Made by a program: the position numbers and the translations under genes
In this document: positions 1 to 5,469 of the stretch, one piece after another
Position numbering within the stretch: position 1 is the first letter of the stretch
How the letters are laid out: every line of letters starts with the position of its first letter
Notes under the pieces: generated by a model
Databases searched by the model: none
What the model saw: the letters and a program-made list of their open reading frames with translations, nothing else
Told to the model about the DNA's origin: nothing
NCBI GenBank assembly: GCA_029977045.1
Contig: JAPOLP010000243.1
Span: forward strand, 1-7,859
Origin: Planctomycetota bacterium
GTDB lineage: Bacteria; Planctomycetota; Planctomycetia; Planctomycetales; Planctomycetaceae
DNA length: 7,859 bases
Direction: 5' to 3'

Positions 1-369
1 AACGAACTGCAGCGACCAGTGCTGTTCGGAACGCGTCGCGTCGGACCGGACCTGTCTCGTGAAGGCGGTCGCCGATCCAACGACTGGCACGCAGTGCACC
101 TCTTCAAGCCAACGATGGTCTCCTGGAAGTCACCTATGCCCGAATACCCGTGGTTCTTCGATGGCGATCCATCGAAACCGAACCGTCGTGGTCTGGTTCT
201 GATGACCTACGTGCAGTGGCTGGGGTCCTGGCTGAAGAGCTACCCGGACTACGACTCGTCGAAGGCTGAACCAATCGACGATCCAGACGCAAAGGCTGAC
301 GAGCCAGAAGCTGCGGCAGCGGCGCCCGAAGCAGGCGCTGAAGCGGAGTCTGCCGACGCTGCTCAGTAA
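1..369 (+). CDS. ccoO: cbb3-type cytochrome c oxidase subunit II (CcoO/FixO), C-terminal part
   Basis: This reading frame is open from base 1 and ends at TAA 367-369. The 122 visible residues are the C-terminus of a longer protein, and its start and CXXCH haem site lie upstream of the window. It matches the end of CcoO, the membrane-anchored monohaem cytochrome c of cbb3 oxidase. That subunit passes electrons to the CcoN catalytic subunit on the outer face of the inner membrane. Diagnostic pieces are GTRRVGPDLSREGGRRSNDW (fragment residues 10-29), the SPMPEYPW block (44-51) whose Met46 should be the axial haem ligand, and the closing LMTYVQWLGSWLK helix. A tail of about 35 Asp-, Glu- and Ala-rich residues follows and is longer than I expect for CcoO. 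A CcoN-CcoO fusion cannot be excluded, since the 5' part is missing. The call is strong because the GPDL and MPxYPW signatures occur together in order. Confidence 0.93.
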   Translation, partial: NELQRPVLFGTRRVGPDLSREGGRRSNDWHAVHLFKPTMVSWKSPMPEYPWFFDGDPSKPNRRGLVLMTYVQWLGSWLKSYPDYDSSKAEPIDDPDAKADEPEAAAAAPEAGAEAESADAAQ

Positions 370-433
370 GTAATCCGTAGCGACTTAACCCACATCGGAC
401 AACGAAACGTTTTCCAATCGAACGGACGTAGCG

Positions 434-739
434 ATGGTCACCCGCACCGAACAGAAGTCTATGCGAATCATTACGGCGATTCTCGCTGTGCTGATTATCA
501 TCCCGAGCATCTACGGCTTCGGCAGTAAGCTTGTCGAATTCATCGCTCTGGTGCGCGGCGATGTCGACGGCATCTTCGCGATCTCGCCGGTTGCAAATTA
601 CCTGTTCGCCAGCACGGGCTTCTTCTTCCTGCTGCTGTGGGCAACGGCCAATGGCATGTTCCACGACATCGAAGCCCCCAAGTTCGATCTGCTCGATCAG
701 GAAGAGAAACTCGACCAGCACGAACAGCAGGCGATGTGA
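434..739 (+). CDS. small two-helix membrane protein, CcoS-like C-terminal half
   Basis: This encodes a 101-residue protein with two predicted membrane helices, about residues 10-32 and 52-72, and a short charged C-terminal tail. The ATG at 434 is preceded by a weak GGA at 424-426, 64 nt after the ccoO stop. I see a partial match to the cbb3 assembly factor CcoS, a one-helix protein of about 50-70 residues needed for cofactor insertion. CcoS ends its helix with a pattern like WAvxSGQFDDLExP. Here residues 69-82 read WATANGMFHDIEAP and are followed by an acidic stretch, as in CcoS. What differs is the extra N-terminal helix and the location before ccoI, whereas ccoS usually follows it. The positive N-terminus and two helices put the tail in the cytoplasm, as for CcoS. 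Alternatives are a CcoQ-like subunit or a lineage-specific oxidase protein. The gene is secure; the family link is inference. Confidence 0.82.
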   Translation: MVTRTEQKSMRIITAILAVLIIIPSIYGFGSKLVEFIALVRGDVDGIFAISPVANYLFASTGFFFLLLWATANGMFHDIEAPKFDLLDQEEKLDQHEQQAM

Positions 740-759
740 GCGGCAGGGAACGAAAACGC

Positions 760-780
760 TCAGGCCAACGCGAGGCCTGA
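760..780 (+). other. intergenic hairpin, 7-bp perfect stem
   Basis: TCAGGCC (760-766) and GGCCTGA (774-780) are exact inverted repeats separated by a 7-nt loop. The hairpin sits in the 59-nt gap between the two small membrane-protein genes. No T-run follows, so it does not look like an intrinsic terminator. It lies just upstream of the AGGA ribosome site (787-790) of the next gene. An RNA stability or processing element that sets subunit ratios is possible, but this is inference. Confidence 0.4.
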
Positions 781-798
781 TCTGTCAGGAAGCTAATC

Positions 799-975
799 AT
801 GGATCACATCAAGAATACATCCGCCGAAGAAGATCATCGGTACCACCACTACACCAGCAACGATATCCCGTGGTACGTGCGGCTGATCTGGCTGGGATTC
901 TGGATTTTGACGATCTATTACGTCGTGGTCTGGCTGATGCCGGCCATGCAGGTTGAACTGGTTTCGCCTCCATGA
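799..975 (+). CDS. 58-residue one-helix protein resembling the CcoP membrane anchor
   Basis: An ATG at 799 with AGGA eight bases upstream (787-790) opens a 58-codon frame ending at TGA 973-975. The stop overlaps the ATG of the copper ATPase by 4 nt (ATGA), so the two are probably translationally coupled. The protein has a His- and acid-rich N-terminus (residues 1-21), then NDIPWYV (21-27) leading into a single helix (about 27-48) ending LMP. This layout recalls the N-terminal anchor of CcoP/FixP, where a D-N-x-L-P-x-W motif precedes the helix and a YP follows it. The two c-type haem domains of CcoP are absent, with no CXXCH. It could be a free-standing anchor subunit, a CcoQ-like stabiliser or an unrelated helper. 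Size, ribosome site and coupling support a real gene; the function is inferred. Confidence 0.8.
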   Translation: MDHIKNTSAEEDHRYHHYTSNDIPWYVRLIWLGFWILTIYYVVVWLMPAMQVELVSPP

Positions 976-3314
976 CCGACGATGTGGTGCGGAGTTCCTG
1001 TGCGTGGTGTGGCCTGCCGGTCGGCGGCTCCACTCGGCAGACTCCGGACGAACCGGTCGAAGACGAATTCTGCTGTTTCGGCTGCCGGTTTGCGGCACAG
1101 GTCACCCAGGATCGCGGCGAGTCCGGGCAGGTCCAGTGGACTCTGACGCGGCTGGGGCTGGCCATCTTCTTCACGATGGCCGTCATGGTCTTCACGATGG
1201 CTCTATGGAGCCGCGACGTTTACGGCACCGAAGACCTGGGTTCCGTCGGCGACACGCTGACGGAACTGTTTCGCTGGCTGTGCCTGATTGGTGCATTGCC
1301 CGTCCTGTTTCTGCTGGGCGTTCCCATTGCCGCGTCGGCGGTTGTCGATCTGACACGTCGTCGAGTGACGTCCGACCTGCTCGTCGCGACGGGAGTCACT
1401 GCCGCGTTCGCCTTCTCGGTCGTCTCGCTGCTGACGGGCGGAGGGTCCGTCTACTTTGAAGTCCCCTGCATGGTCCTCGTACTGATCACGCTGGGCCGCT
1501 GGATCGAAGCGGGCGGGCGAGTGAGTGCCGGGCGGTTGCTCGATTCGCTGGACCGTCTGCTGCCTGAGACGGCTCGTCTGATTCACGACGGCCAGGAATC
1601 AGAAGTCGCGACCGATTCGCTGCAGCCGGGCGATACCATTCGCGTTTTTTGCGGCGAGCGCATCCCAGCGGACGGCGTGCTGCTCTCGTCCGAATCCGTC
1701 TCGATCGACCAGCAGATTCTCACCGGCGAAAGCGACGCTGTTCTGCGACGTTCCGGCGACGACGTGTTCTCGGGAACTGTGCCGCTCGACAGTGAGATCG
1801 TTGTGCGAGTGACCCGGCCTGCTCATCAGGGAACGCTGTCTCAGATTCTCGACGCCGTGCAGGCTGCGCGACAGGAACGTGGCCGTTATCAGCGACTGGC
1901 CGACCAGGCGACAACGTGGTTCGTGCCGCTGGTCGCGGTGCTCGCGGTCGCCGCGTTCTTCCTGCAGGGCGGCCTGACAGATGTCGGCACCGGTCTGCTG
2001 GCCGCACTGGCCGTCACGTTAATCGCGTGTCCGTGTGCGCTCGGCCTGGCAACGTCGATGGCCGTCTGGACGGCGCTGCAGCGCGCTGCCGGTCGAGGCG
2101 TGCTGATACGCAGCGGCGAAGTCCTCGAAACACTGGCTTCAGTCCGAGCTGTCCGGTTTGACAAAACGGGCACGCTGACGACGGGGCATCCGACCGTTGA
2201 CGATCTGTTGCTGCCGGTTGACGTGTTGGAAAACGTCGTTCGTAATGTTGCTGCTGCTCTGGCCGGAAGTTCGACACACGCATTTTCACGAGCAATTGTC
2301 GCGTGGACTGGCCGCGTTGAAGGTTCCTCGCCAGATGGCGGTTCAATTCCGACTGCCGTCGAAGTCGAATCGTCGGTGCGAACGCTTTCCGGCCTGGGAC
2401 TCGAAGCTGACTGCCGACTGCCGAGCGTCGAGCGAGCTGACGGCGAAGGGTTGGAGTCGCAGGCAACGCGAGTTTGGATGGGAAGTCGGCGACTTCTGAT
2501 CGCTGAGGACTGCGTTCTTGACGAGTCGCTGGATTCGGCTTTGGCCGACCGCGAGCGACACGAGCAGTCAATAGTGCTGCTCGGCTGGGGTGGCAAGGTC
2601 CGAGGCGCATTCGTGCTGCGGGAAACTGATCGTCCCGAGGTAGAGGCAGCGATTGATGACTGCCGGAACCTGGGCCTCGACGTTGGCATTTTGTCTGGTG
2701 ATCGGCGATTTCGTGTCGAGCAGCTCGGCGAGCGACTGGGGATCGCGGCGGCGGGTGAGCTGCTGCCGACAGATAAGCTGGCGGCGCTCGACGAAGCTCG
2801 TCAGAAGTTTGGGCCAGTGTTGATGGTTGGCGATGGAATCAATGACGGTCCGGCTCTGGCGGGAGCTGACGTCGCGGCGTCGTTGGCCGGGGGAACGGAC
2901 CTCTCGCGTGATGTCTCGGGGGTGTGCCTGCTGCACGACGATCTGGCTGGCGTTCCGTGGGTCATCGCGCTGAGTCGTCACACGCGGCGGATCATTCGCC
3001 AGAATCTGACGTGGGCCTTCGGTTACAACTTCGTGGGAATGCTGCTCGCCGTGGCCGGAATTCTGAATCCCATGATCGCGGCCGGGCTGATGTTTCTCAG
3101 CAGCCTGATCGTGCTCGGCAACTCGCGCCGACTGGCGGCGTTCCCGCTCGGACACGAAACTGCACCCGCTGCTCAGACAACTGACGAAGATCCCGGGCAG
3201 ACATCGGAACAACGGACGGAATCAGCGAAGCGGCAAGACGACAATCAAGAGCACCCGAATATGAAGTCTCAACCAGAAGCCCAGCTGCTGCAGACTCAGG
3301 AGGTCGCCTCGTGA
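972..3314 (+). CDS. ccoI: copper-translocating P1B-type ATPase of cbb3 oxidase assembly (CcoI/FixI)
   Basis: This 780-residue Cu+ export ATPase supplies copper for the CuB centre of cbb3 oxidase. The N-terminus has the CcoI-type cysteine block, C10-x2-C13-G and FCCFGC at 33-38. It then runs straight to the first helix (about 60-78) with no room for the usual ferredoxin-like HMA domain. Catalytic motifs are in order: TGES 251-254 (actuator), CPC 353-355 (membrane Cu site), FDKTGT with phosphorylated Asp397, SGD 575-577 and GDGIND 620-625. Tyr685-Asn686 and the M707-x2-S710 helix with N717-S718 fit the P1B-1 copper class. The nucleotide-binding HP motif is altered: residues 435-440 read THAFSR, so His436 is kept but the Pro is Ala. 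A hydrophilic Gln/Glu/Thr-rich tail covers about 728-780. The ATG overlaps the upstream stop and the TGA overlaps the next start. The family call is very secure, and the CcoI subtype rests on the cysteine block and cbb3 context. Confidence 0.95.
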   Translation: MTDDVVRSSCAWCGLPVGGSTRQTPDEPVEDEFCCFGCRFAAQVTQDRGESGQVQWTLTRLGLAIFFTMAVMVFTMALWSRDVYGTEDLGSVGDTLTELFRWLCLIGALPVLFLLGVPIAASAVVDLTRRRVTSDLLVATGVTAAFAFSVVSLLTGGGSVYFEVPCMVLVLITLGRWIEAGGRVSAGRLLDSLDRLLPETARLIHDGQESEVATDSLQPGDTIRVFCGERIPADGVLLSSESVSIDQQILTGESDAVLRRSGDDVFSGTVPLDSEIVVRVTRPAHQGTLSQILDAVQAARQERGRYQRLADQATTWFVPLVAVLAVAAFFLQGGLTDVGTGLLAALAVTLIACPCALGLATSMAVWTALQRAAGRGVLIRSGEVLETLASVRAVRFDKTGTLTTGHPTVDDLLLPVDVLENVVRNVAAALAGSSTHAFSRAIVAWTGRVEGSSPDGGSIPTAVEVESSVRTLSGLGLEADCRLPSVERADGEGLESQATRVWMGSRRLLIAEDCVLDESLDSALADRERHEQSIVLLGWGGKVRGAFVLRETDRPEVEAAIDDCRNLGLDVGILSGDRRFRVEQLGERLGIAAAGELLPTDKLAALDEARQKFGPVLMVGDGINDGPALAGADVAASLAGGTDLSRDVSGVCLLHDDLAGVPWVIALSRHTRRIIRQNLTWAFGYNFVGMLLAVAGILNPMIAAGLMFLSSLIVLGNSRRLAAFPLGHETAPAAQTTDEDPGQTSEQRTESAKRQDDNQEHPNMKSQPEAQLLQTQEVAS
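3298..3304 (+). promoter_or_regulatory. strong ribosome binding site deciding a GTG start
   Basis: AGGAGGT at 3298-3304 lies six bases before GTG 3311. It is inside the last codons of the copper ATPase and is the best Shine-Dalgarno match I noticed in the window. It supports the GTG that overlaps the upstream TGA (GTGA) as the true start of the TauE/SafE-like gene. Most other starts here have weak or no such sequence. Confidence 0.75.
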
Positions 3315-4036
3315 TTGAGCTGCCGCTGATTCTGATGGGCGGGCTGCTGGGTTCCGGACACTGCGTCGGGATGTGCGGCGCGTTCGCGATCGCGATCGGC
3401 TGGGACGCGTCACGCCCGACAGCCAATCTGGTGCGGCAGAGCGTCTACAGTCTCGGGCGGTGTTGCACGTACGCGTTCCTGGGAGCACTCGCAGGCTTCG
3501 GCGGACAGTGGATGCAGCAGCGGCTTGGAGCGTTGGCGAGCATCCAGGCAGTGATGTCCCTGGTCGCGGCCACCGTCCTGATTCTGATGGGACTGGCAAC
3601 GTCCGGGTTGTTGCCGTCGTCTGATCGCTGGCTATCGAAGCTGGCGGCGTGTCCGGCGGTCGGCCAGTTTCGTGCTCTGTTGAAGTCCCGGAGCCTCGCG
3701 AATGTGTTTGTCGCTGGCCTCGCGACCGGCTTCCTGCCGTGTGGACTGGTTTATGGAGTCCTGGCGTTGGCGATCAGTTCGGGCAGCGTCCTGCACGGAG
3801 CGGCGACAATGGGCGCGTTCGGGCTCGGCACAATTCCACTGATGGTCATTGTCGGGATGTCAGGCTCAACGCTGAGCCTCGAAATGCGAAGGCGGTTGCT
3901 GCGCGTCGCGGCGATCTGTCTGGTGGGAGCGGGAGTCCTCACCGGAGCCCGGGGACTTGCGGATCTGACCTCGCCGTCAGAAGCCGAAACACCTGCGTGT
4001 CCGTTCTGCGCGGAGGAGCCCTCAGCCGATCGTTAA
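3311..4036 (+). CDS. TauE/SafE-like (COG2836/DsbD_2-type) membrane protein of the cbb3 assembly cluster
   Basis: This is a 241-residue polytopic inner-membrane protein with about six hydrophobic segments. It belongs to the sulfite exporter TauE/SafE group that often accompanies ccoGHIS genes. Family marks are the first-helix motif GHCVGMCG (16-23, Cys18 and Cys22) and the mid-protein FLPCGLVYG (141-149, Cys144). Both are typical of the CcdA/DsbD-like transmembrane fold, whose paired cysteines can move reducing power or metal across the membrane. A role in copper or thiol handling for oxidase maturation is inferred from context; I know of no proven reaction. The C-terminal tail carries an extra CPFC motif (230-233) in a hydrophilic, acidic region, which may be a metal or disulfide site. 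The GTG start is chosen for its AGGAGGT and the 4-nt overlap with the ATPase stop. It is probably the last gene of the oxidase operon, as an 80-100-nt gap follows. Confidence 0.9.
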   Translation: MIELPLILMGGLLGSGHCVGMCGAFAIAIGWDASRPTANLVRQSVYSLGRCCTYAFLGALAGFGGQWMQQRLGALASIQAVMSLVAATVLILMGLATSGLLPSSDRWLSKLAACPAVGQFRALLKSRSLANVFVAGLATGFLPCGLVYGVLALAISSGSVLHGAATMGAFGLGTIPLMVIVGMSGSTLSLEMRRRLLRVAAICLVGAGVLTGARGLADLTSPSEAETPACPFCAEEPSADR

Positions 4037-4136
4037 ATCCCTCAGAGTTCGATCGCGACGCGTCTGGCTGGAACACTGCGTGCTAGGGTAAGAAGCAGTT
4101 ACTCTTTGTCCGTGCGTGCAGAACGAGTTGTCAGTC

Positions 4137-4700
4137 ATGATCGCCCAGAACATGATTGATGAGTCCCCAGTTGCCGAAGTGGAAGTCGAGATGGCCTCCT
4201 TTCGGACAGGAAATCCCGCTCAGGAGGACACTGTGCCCGCCGAGGAGATCGTTGCATCTCTCACCGAGAAGAAGCAGCCAGCAGAGAAGAAATCAGCTCG
4301 ACGTCAGGACCGGCGCGGCTACTCGAAGTCAGTCGTCAACTTCTGGCTGGATATGATTCTTGCTGCCGTATTCGTTGCTCTGTGTTCGGTCGCTGCCGTG
4401 CTGCAGTTTGCGTTTCCAGCAGCGAGCCTCGCGGCTGGCTGGACGCTTTGGGGAATGACCTACGAAGACGTCGCTGCGGTGCAGTTCGGAGTCTTGTGCG
4501 TACTGGCTGCGGGAATCATTCTGCACGTCATGCTGCACTGGACGTGGGTCTGCGGAATGCTGACGCGAGGCAAGCCGGAAGCGTCGCTGCGGACTGATGA
4601 CGGCATTCGGACGATCGTCGGCGTCGGCGTGCTGATCGCGCTGCTGCACGTCATCGGCGGAGTCCTGCTGGCGGCGATGCTGTCGATTCATCAGCCATAA
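4137..4700 (+). CDS. membrane protein with DUF4405-like cytochrome b-type helical domain
   Basis: The protein has a charged N-terminus of about 65 residues rich in Glu, Lys and Ala. A membrane domain of about 120 residues with three or four helices follows. From this start, the domain opens with NFWLDM (68-73), continues through GWTLWGMTYEDV (101-112) and carries HVMLHWTW (130-137) in a helix, with another His (171) in the last helix. This order matches DUF4405, a cytochrome b561-like group in which helix histidines may bind haem. Substrate and partner are unknown. The start is uncertain. I take ATG 4137, but GTG 4116 (194 residues) is in frame, and ATG 4191 has GGAAG five bases upstream and would give 169 residues. 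Its position between the oxidase assembly genes and a globin suggests a respiratory or redox role, which is inference. Confidence 0.82.
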   Translation: MIAQNMIDESPVAEVEVEMASFRTGNPAQEDTVPAEEIVASLTEKKQPAEKKSARRQDRRGYSKSVVNFWLDMILAAVFVALCSVAAVLQFAFPAASLAAGWTLWGMTYEDVAAVQFGVLCVLAAGIILHVMLHWTWVCGMLTRGKPEASLRTDDGIRTIVGVGVLIALLHVIGGVLLAAMLSIHQP

Positions 4701-4780
4701 GGCATGGCAGGCTGCTGCCGGGTCGCGCATACTGAGCAGACGCTCGAACTGACGCTCACACTGCGACTGCGGACCTCATC

Positions 4781-5188
4781 ATGCAGCTTGACGAAAGCCT
4801 GCAACGCGTGCTTGCCCACAAGGAACCGATCATCCGTCGGTTCTATGACCGCTTTCTGTCGGAGTGCCCCGAGGCCGAGCGGCTGTTCGCGGGCGTTGAT
4901 CTTGAAAAGCAGTCGCTGATGCTGACGATGGCTCTGATCGTCGTCGAAGCGTACTCGCGCGACAGTTACCCGGCGGTCGAGCACTACCTGCACGTCCTGG
5001 GAGACCGGCATCGCGAGTCCGGAATTCCTCGCGAGTTGTTCACGCCGTTTCGCGACTGCCTGATCGAAACGATCCGCTCCTCGCAGCCTGACGACTGGGA
5101 CGACGAACTTACGACTGCCTGGCAGCGGGCACTCGACCGGGCCACCGAGACCATGTTCCAGGGCTACGAAGGTGAGTTCCCGTTCTGA
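4781..5188 (+). CDS. single-domain globin (flavohaemoglobin-type haem pocket)
   Basis: This is a 135-residue soluble protein that is all globin fold, with no reductase domain. Aligned by eye to the globin part of E. coli Hmp, RFYDRF (20-25) supplies the B-helix with Tyr22 at B10. Phe36 in AERLF is at CD1, Gln44 falls at E7 and His77 in LGDRHRESGI is the proximal F8 ligand. Phe87 lies nearby in the FTPFRDCLIETI helix that follows. Tyr B10 plus Gln E7 is the distal pocket of NO-dioxygenating flavohaemoglobins and Vitreoscilla-type globins. Likely roles are therefore O2 binding, delivery to the oxidase, or NO turnover with an external reductase. The CD loop is about two residues shorter than in Hmp. 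The ATG at 4781 has only a GGA at 4771-4773 upstream. It sits 80 nt after the DUF4405 gene and 281 nt before the globin-coupled kinase. The family call is firm; the physiological role is inferred. Confidence 0.9.
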   Translation: MQLDESLQRVLAHKEPIIRRFYDRFLSECPEAERLFAGVDLEKQSLMLTMALIVVEAYSRDSYPAVEHYLHVLGDRHRESGIPRELFTPFRDCLIETIRSSQPDDWDDELTTAWQRALDRATETMFQGYEGEFPF

Positions 5189-5469
5189 CCTCGGTGCCGC
5201 TGTCCGGCTCTCGTGCCTCAGATTGCTGGACTGAAAAGCCGGGCTGCCGCGTTCGATGCACGCCAGAGTGTGCCTGATCGCGCGCATGTGCAATGCTCCG
5301 CTGAGTGAGAGGCCGACCTGAGGCGGGCGTTTGGCAGCGATTCCGGATTTCGAGAATCCCTGGCACCCGATATGCGTCGCGGGCAGCCCTCAAACCTGTC
5401 CCGCACAGTCGTCGTGTCTCGCCGTTGTGCCACCTTGCCCCTCGCGGAATGCCCTCAAGGATCGATCGA
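5189..5469. other. 281-nt intergenic region, apparently non-coding
   Basis: This is the longest gene-free stretch of the window. No tRNA, terminator with T-run or direct repeat is evident. A frame continuous with the kinase is open from GTG 5305, but its peptide is Arg/Pro-rich with AGA and AGG codons unlike the neighbours and shows no family match. I therefore read it as leader DNA. It contains the sigma-54-like element at 5361-5376 and the kinase ribosome site at 5457-5461. Confidence 0.6.
5361..5376 (+). promoter_or_regulatory. candidate sigma-54 (-24/-12) promoter
   Basis: TGGCAC at 5361-5366 matches the -24 box exactly. The invariant GG (5362-5363) and GC (5374-5375) are separated by 10 nt, as required. 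The -12 box reads ATGCG against the TTGCW consensus, so it is imperfect. It lies about 95 nt before the kinase ATG in otherwise non-coding DNA, so a transcript starting near 5387 would cover the kinase and the coupled next gene. I saw no obvious enhancer repeats. Chance occurrence is possible. Confidence 0.35.

Noticed and set aside
19..369. ATG-like start at base 19 giving a complete 116-residue gene
   Set aside because: The frame is open back to base 1 and the sequence is the C-terminal end of CcoO, so base 19 is an internal codon of a partial gene.
405..412. AAACGTTT palindrome in the gap after ccoO as an operator
   Set aside because: It is a single 8-bp palindrome with no second copy and no match to a known site such as an FNR box. 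It is too short to support a call.
1889..2689. Minus-strand frame of 266 codons opposite the copper ATPase
   Set aside because: The translation is Ser/Arg/Thr-rich and of low complexity, typical of antisense to a GC-rich gene. The ATPase motifs are on the + strand.
4701..4780. GGCAG-GCTG-CTGCC hairpin after the DUF4405-like gene as a terminator
   Set aside because: It has only a 5-bp stem and no T-run after it. It cannot be separated from chance at this GC content.
5143..5196. Inverted repeat CACCGAG/CTCGGTG around the globin stop codon as a terminator
   Set aside because: The arms are about 40 nt apart, one arm is inside the coding region, and no T-run follows. It is probably chance.
5305..5469. 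N-terminal extension of the globin-coupled kinase from GTG 5305 or ATG 5449
   Set aside because: The extension is Arg/Pro-rich with codons such as AGA and AGG unlike the rest. ATG 5470 has a well-placed AAGGA and begins right before the globin domain.
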